A DNA stretch of 64,000 nucleotides, from the NCBI GenBank assembly GCA_009760855.2, contig WPIO01000031.1, positions 75,001 to 139,000 on the forward strand, written 5' to 3'. The notes below the pieces were generated by a model, which was not told where the DNA came from, searched no databases, and saw only the letters and a list, made by a program, of their open reading frames with translations. This document shows, piece after piece, positions 1-11,745 of the stretch. The stretch comes from Cristatella mucedo. Taxonomy: Eukaryota; Bryozoa; Phylactolaemata; Cristatellidae. The position numbers and the translations under genes are program-made. The number at the start of each line of letters is the position of its first letter. The first letter of the stretch is position 1.

Positions 1-184
1 CGCCGCCGCCGCCACAGCGCGGCGGCGGCCTGGCACCCGCCTGCCTTCGCCTTCGGTGCAACCGGCCGGCGGTCGCCATTAGACGCTTACTTCCGGTTAC
101 CCGAGCGAGCCCGCTGGGTCGCGGCCGGCAAGACGAGTGCTTCCTACGGCTTCGTCCACTCACGCGCGGCTCGAGCGCTGCTAG
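1..184. other. GC-rich stretch, no gene seen
   Basis: CGG/CCG-rich DNA at the window edge; no convincing coding signal or repeat family was recognised. Confidence 0.4.
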
Positions 185-236
185 CTGCCGTAGAGGCTCT
201 TCTGCCGCCGTATAAATGAGGCTGGTTTGTCAGCCA
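185..236 (+). mobile_element. 3' fragment of tRNA-derived SINE (family 1)
   Basis: The stretch with GTAGAGGCTCTTCTGCCGCC and ATGAGGCTGGTTTGTCAGCC matches the 3' end of the fuller SINE copies at 6066 and 44661. The tRNA-like head is absent, so this is a truncated copy. Confidence 0.55.
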
Positions 237-3200
237 TGGTTTCTAGGGATTCTGACCACAGCGACGATCCCCTGAGAGGATGTCAACATCCAGCCGGGCC
301 CACTCCTAATCGCTTTAGCCTAGGACAGCTCGTGAGTTCCGGTAAGAAATAGCCACTCGGCGTTTAGTCCTCCCTGCCCTGCCCTGCTCTGCCCCGCCCT
401 GCCCGCTCGTCCGGTAGCGCTCATCGGCGGCAACAGCTTCTTTTTGGGAGAGGCGCCGCTACATCCGACCTATATAGCCCGGAGGCTCAAGAAGTTCGCC
501 GCCGCCGCCGCAGCAGCAGCAGTAGCTACAGTAGCAGTAGCCGGCTGAAGCGCTTTGGGCTTCGCGCGTAGCATCAAGCTGCGTTGCCAGAACTTCGCGA
601 GGGACGCGAACCGCTTCGATTCAGCATAGACTGCGCTCGCATTCCAGCGCCCGCGTTAAGCGGGATTAGTTTCCAGAGGGGCTGCCGTCGATGAAATGTA
701 AATGTAGCGAGCATACTTTTCCGACGCTCCGCTAATGACGCGTCGTCGTACAGGGCAGGTCTGCCGAGAATCTTGCCAAGCGGCGCGCCTTCGCCGCCCT
801 TCAACGGACCCGTAGTCGCTCCGGGCGTCCGAGCGAGCAGCTCTCGTGAGATGACTGGATCGACCGGATCGAGACTCAGAAGCTGCCTCTACTCGGGCGG
901 GCGGGTGGCCTTCAAAGAGATGGCCTCGCCATTGCGCTGCGAACCCCTTCCCGCGCGGAAGGGTTCGACTCCAGGATCCCGTTAAGAAAAACTGCGAAAT
1001 TGCTAGTCAGCCAGTCAGGCATGCAAGCAGGCGATATCAGCAGCTAGGTCACCAGACACGCAGGCTCGCATTTCAAAGCCAAGTGAGAGCTAACTGCGAC
1101 CGCACACGGGTAGAAGCTTGTAAAGAACTAAATACGCTCGCTGTCAACCACCCAATCACCTTATCTTCGCCGCAGCGAGCGCAGACACTTGCACAAGGGC
1201 ATTATCGAAACCTTTTATATATACGCTACATTTACCGGAAACATTTTTTGCATGACATCTCAAGTGCAACTCTTGCAAGGACTTTATTTTTTTAACGATG
1301 CTCTTTGGCCACGGCAGTATTCAATGGCATTATTTTTTATGATATTTTAGGAGCAATTATTGCAACGGCTGTAATGCCTTATTCTACGTGGGTGACGTTG
1401 ACGTGACGCTGGCCTGCTAAGGGGCGCGAGACAGCGGCAGCGTGGCACTAAGGCACGTGATGCCTTCTGCCTGAGCACGTAGCTCCATTTTTCGCTGCCT
1501 GCAAAGAGAGATCATGAAAGAAAATGGGCTCTCCAGCAGCTGACTACAAACGGCTCGACTAGACTGCTGCCTCATTAACCTGCCTGTCTTTACCAGTTCG
1601 TTGAAAAACTCTCATCACGTGTTCAACGATCGCTGCGCAAATGATACTGTAAAATAGATTTTCAATTACTCTCGCCATTGCAGTTTATAAAAGTTAGCGA
1701 GTTGGAAGCTCCAGCCAATCGAGCGCGAGCCGCTTTCGCAGCTACACATATTAAGGCGGCGGCGGCGGCGGCGGCGGCAAGCCGACATCCGGGCATTCAG
1801 TCGCCGCTCTCAGCGACGAGGTCCAGACTAGCAGTCTACTCCCGGCAAACCGGCTCACTAGACCGGCGGTCGGCGAGAGTCAGCTTCCGTTCAGATTACG
1901 GGAGACCGTCGTTGAAGGTAAGGCTTTTTATAAAAACGCTAAACTCCAAATGAAACGCTTATTTAAGCTAAGTCGCACCCAAACCCGGTTCGGATAAGTG
2001 GGGGTGCGGCGGGCGGAATCGCGGTCCTGCTCGAGCGTCTGACCTAGTAAGGAAGCGGAGAGGCTTCGATAAATCGAGGAGTCACGTGCGCTTCCGGATG
2101 GACCGCGGCGTAGGAGCCTGGTACATGAGCTGCGCGCTCTTAATCTCAGCGCTTGCGCTTCACGGCAAAGGTCAGCCGGAGTTTAACGTCTTGAACTTGA
2201 ACATTGAAAACATTCTAGCATTTCTAGCGTGAGCGAGCCAGGGGCTGTTCCGCCGGTGGCACGACTTTGCCTTTTTTATGTGACCTAGCCGTAGATTAAC
2301 GGATATCAGGGTTCCTAGCCGTTGTAATTCAGGAACCGTGATTATTGTTTCGTTAATCGAAACCAGGCAGATATATCACGCTGCCGTTTCAAACCGCACG
2401 ACTTTATTCACTCCGGGACTGGTAGGGGAAGCCTTGATCTTTGCGTAGACCGTGGCTTGAAAGCATCAGCTTTACCATTTCAATATTACAAGGTTCACCC
2501 AATATAGTGCAAGGTATAAAAAACTGAGTAATGCATGCTTCGTAATTGGCTTGCACAGCCTATAGCCACGGTCTGACTTGTCCTCACCTGACGAAAGGTA
2601 GTCACGGCAGCTGCCAGATTCATCTGCAGGCTACCCTGCTCGATCCCAGATTTACCTTCGGGCTACCTTACTTGATCCCAGATTGCTATGTGCTGTAGGT
2701 CGGTCTGTGTTGGTGCTCGGTCGGTCGGTGCTGTCGGCAACCGTCGACTGTATGAGTCTGGCTCTGCCCACCGGGCCTCTTGCCTGGCCGGTCGCCTGCA
2801 GCGCCTCCTGCCTGCAGGTTCTCGGGCGCGAATTAAATTTTCACGCGCTCGCGACGGCTTGTGCAGTGGCTGCAAAAGTAGAGGCTTCGAAAGAAGAGGC
2901 AGTCGTGCAGGGAATTCGACTTCCGAGCGCAGCCGCTGTTGCATCGCCAATGCCAAGGTCGAGGGGCTCACTCGCTGGCTCCGGTGCGAGCGAGGAGTGC
3001 TTTTCACAGAGTGAAACTACTGCCGAGCCTCACTGCCAGCGCCTTTACCTCCAGCTCTACCACGGCCGGTCTTAAAAGCAGCAGCGGGCGCTCGGCTGCA
3101 CATGCAGCTAGCCTTTGCTTCGCAGCTCTCCGCCGCCGACCTTGCACACTCCGGGCGATTGGCGATTCCGAACAGTTGCCGCCCGGCGAACGCTTACGCT

Positions 3201-3758
3201 CGGCTGCCCGACGCGGCAGGAGCATCTGTCTGCGCACGAATGTCTAGTCCCTTCCCGATTGTCATTCAACTATCTCTCCCGGCGAAGACTGACGTCGCGA
3301 AGCGGAAGCGGAAGTGCCAGCGCGTCCCAGGGGCGCTGCTCACCCAGGGGGCGCTGCTGCGCCTCACCCGAAGCCCCCACCGCTTCGCTGAAGGTGCGTG
3401 AGTGCAACGATGCGGTCTCGTCTTGCGAGCAACGATCGCTTGCAGCATCTGCACTATGCGGTCACTGTTAACAGGACGACGATCGACGGGAGAAAAGCCT
3501 CATCTGGCATCTACTGCCATCCCGGAAGCCATTTAGGTTCGCCTATAAGCTAAATGGAGAAGCAGTTTCGGTAGGAGCAGCTCAGCGATCTCGTCGGTTA
3601 CAACGCCCGAATGCTCTGGGAATTATCTGCAAATACCCGATTCAGGTCAACAAAACACTTTATAAAACCTTAGAGACTAGCCTATCGACGGCTGCAGCAT
3701 CTGCCTTTGCTCAGCTTGGTAAGCTAGGCTAGCGAGTCGCAGGAGTTGCACCAAAGCA
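237..3758. other. No convincing gene; GC-rich and GCN-repeat sequence
   Basis: Long open frames at 2663-3471 overlap one another on both strands and have the low-complexity Arg/Ser/Ala composition expected of GC-rich noncoding DNA. Short GCC/GCA runs lie near 497-530 and a GGC run near 1757-1778. No domain or well-formed exon was recognised, though an unrecognised first exon or CpG island cannot be excluded. Confidence 0.35.
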
Positions 3759-3962
3759 CTATTGTTGATGCCCTGGTTTGGCCCAGCGGTCGAGGTGCTC
3801 GCATCGAGCCAAGGTCAAGGTGAATAAATTCGATGGCCAATGTCTCGAGTCTTCGTCTATGTCTTCGCATGCACCACTGGGCTCTAGCCCATTATGCGAA
3901 GCACTTGAATATAGATTAAGTTCTCTTAGGGCGATGTACGAATGAATTATATTTATTTTGGA
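3759..3962 (+). mobile_element. tRNA-derived SINE, family 2
   Basis: A tRNA-like head (GGTTTGGCCCAGCGGTCGAGG) and a CTCGAGTC-like B box are followed by a 3' end containing AGATTAAGTTCTCTTAGGGCG and an AT-rich tail. Related copies are at 10177, 11615 and 51188. The tail resembles the 3' end of LINE family A in this window. Confidence 0.6.
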
Positions 3963-4444
3963 TTTAGCGGCTTCTTACTAAATACTTCTTAAAGCCGAAG
4001 ACATGCACGTAACGGTGCTAATCCTCCCCGACCCGCGAGAAAGACCAAACCTGAGCCCCTCTATTGGGCTAGTGGCATGCAGGTGTGCCGATGGTGTCAG
4101 AGCACGGTAGCGATGACGAGCGGCCACACCCCCCCGAGGTGCAGCAATTTCATGTCCATACTTTAGAGCAGCCCCAATTTGATAGCCATAGAGGGCTGTA
4201 GGTGTCCAGCACCAGCACCAGCACTAGAGAAAAACTTCCGTTCGACGCCCAGAGCGCACAACTCAACTACTTGGCTCTAATCGTAAGACACAACTGCCTG
4301 GCTACTGCATGACTTCGGCTTTATGCTACCTAGCCATAGATTGTGACTATCTGTTCTTATAATGATTTTTCACGAGCTCTGCTTAAAATATCGTAGCCGC
4401 CAGAATCTTGCTTAGATAACACGGCCACGTGTCGGTATGCATGT

Positions 4445-4493
4445 TACCCGAAGAGGGCAGACTACGATAGACCCGAAGAGGGCAGACTACGGC
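4445..4493. repeat. Tandem duplication of ~23 bp
   Basis: The block ACCCGAAGAGGGCAGACTAC occurs twice in direct tandem. Confidence 0.7.
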
Positions 4494-4599
4494 TCTATAT
4501 TACGCTGAGCGATCGCCACATCTCTTCAAGATATCGGCAGGAAGTAAACTGACCAAGCGCAGAAATACTTTGGCTGCCGCAGGTTATGAAACACTTGGT

Positions 4600-5215
4600 C
4601 CTCAAGCATCACATCAGTACGTATGTTCGCGTGTTGTAAGCGGCGCAATTGCCACATCACACTATTTCTCGCCGACCTGCACTGGCTCCCAGCCAAGCAA
4701 CGGATCGACTTCAAGGTTTTGTCTCTCACTTGTAGGTCACTTCATTCTTTGGCTCCAGCCTATCTCTCAGATCTACTCCCCACCAGGCCCAGCATCGTAC
4801 CACCTGCTTTTCAGAATCCAACAGTTTACCAATACCTCGTGCAAACTTCAAATCCTTTGGAGACCGTGCATTTAGTTTGTATGCTCCCAAAGCCTGGAAC
4901 TCACTCCCGACTTTCGTGGCGACATCCCCAGACAGCATTTAAAAAAAGCTAAAACACATCTATTTATCACAGAATTCAGTGGGTTCCTGTGATTTGTTCT
5001 TTGCGTGCTTATGGGTGCTGATCCTGTGAATGCTGCCACTTACCATATTTCTATGCTGACCCTATGCATGTCACCTCTAACCATGTTATGCTTGTTGTCA
5101 TTGAGCATGCAACCATTAACCATTCAATCATGCTTCCTTTGCAGCAAACGTAAATTGCCTAGAAAGAGATCTCTGAGGGCACTATACACATGTATTATTA
5201 TTATTATTATCACGA
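4600..5215 (+). mobile_element. LINE family A fragment (ORF2 C-terminus and 3' UTR)
   Basis: Translation includes ADLHWLPAKQRIDFKVLSL and APAYLSDLL, the C-terminal signature shared with the copies at 15762 and 43915. The 3' UTR motif (AACCATTCAATCATGCTTCC) leads into GAGGGCACTATACACATG and a TTATTATT tail. It is 5'-truncated and frameshifted: the signature switches frame around 4735. Confidence 0.7.
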
Positions 5216-6065
5216 TGCAGGTACCGCGAACCCTAGCCCGAGAAACACTTGCCGGGATATTGCTGAACCCAAGTATCGACACGTTAAGCATATATCCGAC
5301 TGTTATTAAGCACGAAGACCTGTGAAATCAAGCGGATGCTATTTGAAGAGTATTCCGCGGTGCACTTGTCTCGTGGTCACCTGCACGTGGTCAAGCGGAA
5401 GCGGATTTCGATGCCATAGCACCTTGACGTTATCGCCTTCCTCAGCAGTGCTAGAGCTTACGCTTTCCGTAATCGTCTACTTGTCGTCGAGATCTTTAAA
5501 AAAAACCATCTATTTCTTGCATTAAGCGATAACGACGAGTCACTCATTTTGAGTAGCCTCGAATGAACCCATGCAAATGCACCAGCTGACCCGGAACTTC
5601 GAGGACGTACGGGTGAGTATTAAAGATATCCTGGTCGGCGACGTACGGGTCACTAGACGCCTCGGCTTGTTACTCTAAAGCCGAACGCCCGCGGACGGAG
5701 ACGGCGGTGGACGACCGACGCGCTTTGCCGCTTCTTCCTCGGCGCGACGCCCACTTCCCGCTGGCGGCAGATCGGAGCGTAAGTGCGAAATAAGTAGGAT
5801 CGCGCCGCCGCCGAGAGCGTCTCCGGCGCGATCCTACCTAGTGATCCTACCTTGGGCGACCCAAGTTCGTTGGCGTGCGCTTGTTTGCGGGCGTTGCACT
5901 ACGTTGCTGCTCGTCAAGTTCGGTCTTGTCGCCACCCGCCTCGCAAGCTCTCACGGATGCACTCTCAGGGGAAGCTAGTTTATCTTTAATACGCGAATTT
6001 CAAAAAAATTAACAATTTAAAAAAAATGTTCACGGGCTACCCCGTTAAGTTGCTTGCGTCTCTGC
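5216..6065. other. No gene seen
   Basis: Mixed composition; short open frames only, without recognisable domains or splice-framed exons. Confidence 0.35.
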
Positions 6066-6262
6066 TGGGGCGCGACCCACATATGGCACACCAACTAGGT
6101 AAGGCGTCTGCTTATCGCGACCTTGGTCCACAGGTCGTGGGTTTGAATCCTGCAGTGGGCGATCCTTTATCGCCACTGCGAGCGGTGGCGATAGCCGTAA
6201 AGGCTTTTCTGCTGCAATACAAAAGAGGCTGCTAAATCAGCCAGTATTTATTATTATTTCAT
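6066..6262 (+). mobile_element. tRNA-derived SINE, family 1, near full length
   Basis: A-box-like TGGCACACCAACTAGG and B-box-like GTGGGTTTGAATCC are spaced as in a tRNA. The body GCGGTGGCGATAGCCG and the end GAGGCTGCTAAATCAGCC precede a TTATTATTT tail. The same family occurs at 185, 12556 and 44661. Confidence 0.75.
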
Positions 6263-6547
6263 TGCCATAGACGGAGGGTCCCGAACAACAAAGCACGTGA
6301 CGTCGTGACGTCGGTTCAGACGTCCCGATGCCTCCGAAGAAACCTGGTGCCCCGTTCGTCGCTTCGTCCGACCCCGACCTCTGACCTTCCGCTTCTCTTC
6401 CTTACTCGAAGGTAGTAAAACTGAGGGCTGTTTCGCTAAATGTAAGCAATCCCTCCCTCCGTCTTCTCGCCGAAGGCGGGTAGCCCCAATACTAGTCTCC
6501 GAGCGCCAAATCCCGAGCCGCGACGACTGCTGTTCGCTCGAGGAGCC

Positions 6548-6600
6548 ACGTGGGCACGCACGCGCGCGCACGCACGCACGCACGCACGCGCACCATGCGC
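6548..6600. repeat. (CACG/CGCA)n microsatellite
   Basis: Alternating purine-pyrimidine CACGCACGCGCG-type repeat. It explains the low-complexity RACVRARA translations on the minus strand. Confidence 0.85.
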
Positions 6601-7491
6601 GCCACGAAAGCCACACGAACGTATTCGGCGGCGTCCGCCGGATTCTTCTCGTGACGCCGGCTCTCACCGCCCAGCGGCCGTCGATCGCTGGAGCGCAAAT
6701 GCTCGCCCGCCTCTCGAATTCCCAGAGAAACGAGTCCGCCAACTCTCGGACGGCTGACGTAGGGCGGCGGCGACGACGAGCTTGGGCAAGTGCCGCCTTA
6801 TTCTTAAAGAGATAGTCGGGTCAATAGGGTGAGAGCTTAGCGCTAGTTGGCCTGGCGCCGCGGATCGCAGGGGGCAAGGAATTATCCCAGTGTCACTCCT
6901 CAGCAACCGAAGAGCGACCGCGTGTCCAGATCGAGCGTCGAGAGAAGGCTTGAGACAATTCTTTTGAACTGAATCACGGCCGATCTTGGCAGGCATCATC
7001 GGCCGACATCAATCGATCGCTCCTGCGGAGGGAGCAGGCCGAGGCGACAGGCAGTCGATGGATGTCGCGGTCGGCTCCTGAGCCTCGGCCGCCGCCGCCG
7101 CCGCTCGTGCCAGACCCTCCTCGCTGCTCCTACCGCAGCCGCTGCTTCACCCTCTTGCTCACTGCTCGAGAACAGCGGTGCTTTTCAGCCGAGCAGTTCT
7201 TGAGCGCCCTAAAGTTAAGCCAGACTGGGCGCTGCGCCACATTACCGTGACTGCAGAGTCTACACGTAGGCGTGGCGTCAGTTTCTATGAGGTGCTTGGT
7301 GCATCCGTAGCGAGCGGGTGATTAACGGAGCTTCTGCGTAGCCCTCATCTATTTTCCGGGCTCCTTGTTTTCGCTAGCTTTTGCAATTGAGTCATAGATA
7401 TCGTTCTCCCATAAATTAGCCACGAGTGGCCTCCGCCGTCAGCCGCGGGAAGCGTGCAGTCGCCCGGAACCGCTGGTACAGCGAGCTGAAG
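6601..7491. other. Upstream region of cysteine-rich gene 1
   Basis: GC-rich sequence without a recognised domain. Overlapping minus-strand frames look like compositional artefacts. The proximal part presumably holds the promoter and 5' UTR of the gene starting at 7492, but no clear TATA box was found. Confidence 0.3.
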
Positions 7492-10400
7492 ATGAAGCTC
7501 GTCTTCACGTCAGCACTCTTTCTTTTGGCAACTGCTTTAGCCGTCTCAGCCACAGGTATGAGCGTGATTGTAGCTTCCAAGGACAATTCCCGATCGCTAT
7601 AGAATGGATGGCGGCTACCTGCACAAAAGCGGCACTCCTGACCACACCAATTTACTGTTATTTTGGTCATTGCTTGACGTAAGTCGTAGAGTGTCGCGCG
7701 CTCGTGGAGTTGGAACAAGTGACATGTTTCGGGCTTGTGTTTTACGTGCATCGCGAGTAAGTTCTTGCTGTTACTGTCATTGAAAGAGTAGTTTAAGTAA
7801 CTAACAAAGTGTCGTGTATACGAAGGGTATCGGAAGTGCACCCCAGACTTCGCACCAGCTGTGGTTTATATAAAGCAGGGTGTAACCGATCTTCTATCGT
7901 ATGCGTGCAGGCTCGTCTAATTGTCTTCACTGTCCGGGTGACATAAGGATTGTCAGCTGGCCGATAAATCCTTGTCGAGGACAGTCATGTACCTTGCAGC
8001 AACACAAGACTGGCGTCGAGTGCCGGTGAGTACCCGTTATTCAGAGCAATCCGTCAGCCAATCATCATTCAGAGCAAATTTTAAGATCTCTTTGACGACA
8101 GCGCAGTTGAATCGACAAAGAAGGGGCCGCATTTAGAATCCATTGGACGCACGATGCCCACTGAGCCACATAGTCATGGGCAGACCTATAGATAGGCTTT
8201 TGCATGACCGCATACGATCGTTGAGGCAAGCACCCCCTCGCACATACATACGTGCAAGTGTTCAAACTCATTAACACGCAAGCACATGCACACACGCACG
8301 AGCACGCTAAACAAGTCTACCGGTGCAGACACACACGGGCACGCGCGCATACTCGCGCGCGCGCACACACACACGCGCGCGTATGTGTGCCTGTGTGTGT
8401 GTGCGTGTGTGTAGAAAACACACAAACCTGCGCACTCACTTACAGGCGTAAATTCAGGGTGTATACTGGTATATGCATATCCTGTGCGTGATGTACCTGC
8501 GAGCATTTATAGGCGTGCATGGCTCACAAACAGCGACAGCATGAGAGTGAGAGGCATTCATAGTGACATTCACATGCTAGCTTCAGGTTAAACGCAAACG
8601 CGGAGAAAAAATGTGACCTCGAAAGATGGCCCCCTCAAATATTGTCATTGCGTTTTCAGGAGCAACTTTTGCGGAGGACCTAACTGGGACTTTTATTACA
8701 AGGGAAGACGTCTACCGAAGTCTGCATGTGAGTAGATATTCTGCTGGACGGTGCCATCTTGCTAATCTAGTACGTTGCACATGTACTCCCAGCTGAAGCC
8801 TCAGTCTACGCTGTTTGATAGTACAGCTATGGTAAGAATTCTCGAACCATTCGATTGCCGTCCATAGAGGGGAAGTTGCAACGTCCGTCTGCGGGTAGAG
8901 AAGAGGGACTCGTTTCCAGAAAGGCGGGGACATAAGTTATGACTAACTCCATGCAGGTGCAGCCGACCGTGGCCCCGAGACTTTCTGGCATGACACGACC
9001 GCCAAAACCAGGCAGCGGTAGCTGTACAGCCGTCTCGCTCAATGTACAGACGTAGCCGTTACGTAGCAGCAGCAGCTCTAAAGCCGCTGTGTTGAGAACG
9101 TGATGTGCGGCTTCCACGTCCGGACAGAGCTAGGCCTCAAACGCAGAGCTCATGAGAGCGCTGGTCACAGTTGCCATGCATCGAATACTGGTGATGATTG
9201 AATCACGAATCGCAGCAGATCACGACTTGCAGATGCCGTACCGATGACTATGCAGATGACATGACCACGATGACAGTAGCGGGAAACGGCAGGACGATGA
9301 GCGGTAACATATTTACTCATATCAAGTCCATTTCCATAATGTAGAACAGTCTATTTAACAGCAGTGGACGGTAACGGGCGTTCAAGAGCCGCCATGACCT
9401 ACACCAATGACTCTGTGGCCGAGAGCTCAAATCGGCTCAAATGCTTAGACCGACTGCCCATCTCCTGGCGCCGGCTTTCGTGCGGCCTCGGCCATATGTT
9501 ATCGCATTATCAATTCATAGCCCTTACAATAATACTACATTTACATAGCTTGGATAACTTAATCTCTTTCTAGGCACTTTACATTTGCAGCTGCCCTCGC
9601 GATTCAGGAATCGCGAATAATGAGTAGCAGTCACAGTAGGACTGATTTTGCTCGCCGCAGTTTCAGCTGCAAGACTGGCATTATGTCCTGAGGCAACGAT
9701 TGCTGTTTCTCTGCGTTATTGTTGCCGTGGCTTGCTGAGCATGGGGTCAAATAACTGTAAATCCAGCCGGGTTGCAATATTTATGTCTCACGTTCTTCTG
9801 AGCATTCTCACCAGCAGTTTACTCTGCCTTCACAGTGCTTGGTTTCGATTCCTGATCTCGACTGCCTTTCACTGTTGCACAAGTCACCTCCGAATAGGCT
9901 GTGATAATGATATTAATATTTAGTAACAATCATGAGACGTTCGCCCTCAGAGATCTAAGGCTACGGACTATTTGCAGTACAAGACTAATTACGGTCACCA
10001 ATAAAAACTGAGTGACTGTTGAAGCGGCGGCCTACACGAAGCGCCAAGAGAACGACATTCGGCACTCTTGCTGCACTATAAAAAACGTCCTTATATCGCT
10101 ACTATCGTTATTGATGCCGACGTAAAAGAATCCCACTGATCATATGGCACTAACCAGACAGAAGAGTCAGAATCATCGGTGCCGGATTGGTTCAGTGTTT
10201 AAGGCGCTCGCCCCAACCAAGGTCTGGTTGAGGTCATGGGCTCGAGCCCCGAGGCATTTGTGAAGCGCCTGAATAGAGATTAAGTTCTCTTGGGGCGCTA
10301 TACAAATGAATAATATTTATTTTATCTGTTCATCAGTCAACAGTTAAATCTAGTTGGGTGCAATACAGGTTTTTAGGTCGGGTCGTGGAGGGCTTGCATT

Positions 10401-11306
10401 AGGTCGGGTAACGTGAAACGTGTAAATAGGCCTATTAGCCACGATGGCCCACAATGCTTGTACGAAACAGCAGTCTAGTAAAGAGGCTTGATACTTGATC
10501 TTGACTGGGTTGATTTCAGCTTCAGACATTTTAACGGTGGTTGTTCTTACGAAACAGCAGTCTAGTAAAGAGGCTTGATACTTGATCTTGACTGGGTTGA
10601 TTTCAGCTTCAGACATTTTAATGGTGGTTGTTCTTACGAAACAGCAGTCTAGTAAAGAGGCTTGATACTTGATCTTGACTGGGTTGATTTCAGCGTCAGA
10701 CATTTTAACGGTGGTTGTTCTTACGAAACAGCAGTCTAGTAAAGAGGCTTGATACTTGATCTTGACTGGGTTGATTTCAGCGTCAGACATTTTAACGGTG
10801 GTTGTTCTTCCTTACGAATAAAAACGCTCCGCTTGGCCTGAAAATCTTAACTCGCACACTGGATAATGTCCTACGAGTTACAAGTCTTGGAATGCTATTC
10901 CTTTTTCCAAAACGAACGAAGCATCTTTCTCGTGACCTTTAGCATAGAGGCCCCAATCCAGGCATGGAAAAAAATCAACCCAGACCGCGAATTCTCGCAT
11001 GCCCCAGTTTCAGCCAACGCTTCTCGGGGAATAACCCGTCAGAAGGCCACGCTACTCGCGGCAATCGCGCGGCACGAACGCATTTCGGCAGAATTCGCTG
11101 AACGCAACTATAATCGTCATCGATCTCCTGCAACGGAATGCGGCGGAATTGGCTAGGCTGTCTGCATTGACGCGCAATAAGTTGCCGACAATTATTGCGC
11201 TCGATTCCTCGCCCCTTTCCTTTTTAGGCTGCAAGCCAACGACGGCGTGCAAGGCGGACCCGTGCGCTGTTACTCGATGTGCAGCTTTCCCCAAGGCCAA
11301 GTGCGA
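7492..11306 (+). CDS. Secreted cysteine-rich protein, gene 1 (four exons seen, 3' end not found)
   Basis: Exons are read at 7492-7555, 7911-8025, 8660-8727 and 11228-11306. Exon 1 encodes a signal peptide (MKLVFTSALFLLATALAVSA) and ends in a phase-1 donor (G|GTATGA). Exon 2 (AG|GC, CG|GTGAGT) encodes a Cys-rich segment with NPCRGQSC. Exon 3 encodes SNFCGGPNWDFYYKGRRLP. Exon 4 encodes ADPCAVTRCAAFPKAKC and ends in a phase-2 donor (GA|GTAAGC). Phases agree throughout, and exons 3 and 4 have exactly the lengths (68 and 79 bp) of the matching exons in gene 2 at 40670. By homology a fifth exon, with an aromatic-GC-x-AxFY segment and the stop, should follow; it was not found before the element at 18918. 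The protein is inferred to be extracellular and disulfide-rich; its function is unknown. Confidence 0.75.
8270..8425. repeat. CA/CG/TG alternating purine-pyrimidine tract
   Basis: CACACA, then CGCGCG, then TGTGTG arms form a near-palindromic, strictly alternating tract in the intron between exons 2 and 3 of gene 1. Such tracts can adopt Z-DNA or cruciform structure. Open frames here are low complexity and not genes. Confidence 0.85.
8728..10176. other. Intronic sequence of gene 1
   Basis: Lies between exons 3 and 4. Apart from a probable LINE 3' end at 9525-9592, no gene was recognised. Confidence 0.4.
9525..9592 (-). mobile_element. LINE family A 3'-end fragment
   Basis: ACTTAATCTCTTTCTAGGCA followed by CTTTACATTTGCAG is the reverse complement of the LINE family A terminal hairpin-like motif seen at 15762 and 43915. 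Confidence 0.5.
10177..10325 (+). mobile_element. tRNA-derived SINE, family 2
   Basis: A box TGGTTCAGTGTTTAAGG and B box GGGCTCGAGCCCC are well spaced. The 3' end GAGATTAAGTTCTCTTGGGG runs into a TAATATTTATTTTA tail. Confidence 0.75.
10456..10812 (-). repeat. 87-bp tandem repeat, about four copies
   Basis: Four near-identical copies differ by a few substitutions (for example GCTTCAGACA versus GCGTCAGACA). Because 87 is divisible by three, the minus strand stays open throughout, each unit translating to a 29-residue block containing EINPVKIKYQASLLDCC. No signal peptide, domain or good gene context is visible, so it is called a satellite; a short repeat-protein gene is the alternative. Confidence 0.8.
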
Positions 11307-11614
11307 GTAAGCAGAAGGAACGGAAGCATTCGGTGCTATAAATACCAGCTTTATTTCTTTACAAGCCACCTGTCTTGTTAAGCGCATTCGACTGTACGTC
11401 GCACGAGAGGCAATCGCGCGACGATCGCACGTTTGCAGCAAAGGCCGCGAAATGCATTGCACTCGTCCGATTGGATAGATAGACTCGTCCGACCGGTCTG
11501 TCCAATGACCGTCGAGGCAGGCGATGCCGGCAACGGCTTTGGGGATGAACAACGGCTGCCGACTTGGGGTGTATAATAAGTAAACGAAACGCCGCATTTG
11601 CAACTCTAGCCTGG

Positions 11615-11745
11615 CCGGGGAAGGGGCAACTGCTTGCCTTTTAACGACCAGGGTCGTCGACTCGAGCCCCGCGGATCATGTAAAGCGCCCGGATAGAAAC
11701 TTTAAGTTCCCTTAGGACGCTATGTGAATGTCAAGTACTTGTTAA
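11615..11745 (+). mobile_element. SINE family 2 fragment
   Basis: B-box-like GACTCGAGCCCCG and the family 3' end (GAAACTTTAAGTTCCCTTAGG) are present. The A-box part is degraded. Confidence 0.55.

Noticed and set aside
2663-3471. Overlapping Arg/Ser-rich frames on both strands
   Set aside because: GC-rich composition keeps frames open; no domain, signal peptide or splice-consistent structure.
6066-6262. Functional tRNA gene
   Set aside because: A and B boxes are present but no cloverleaf closes; the copy has a SINE body and an A/T tail.
6254-6742. 162-residue minus-strand frame
   Set aside because: Runs through a CACG microsatellite and SINE tail; no recognisable domain.
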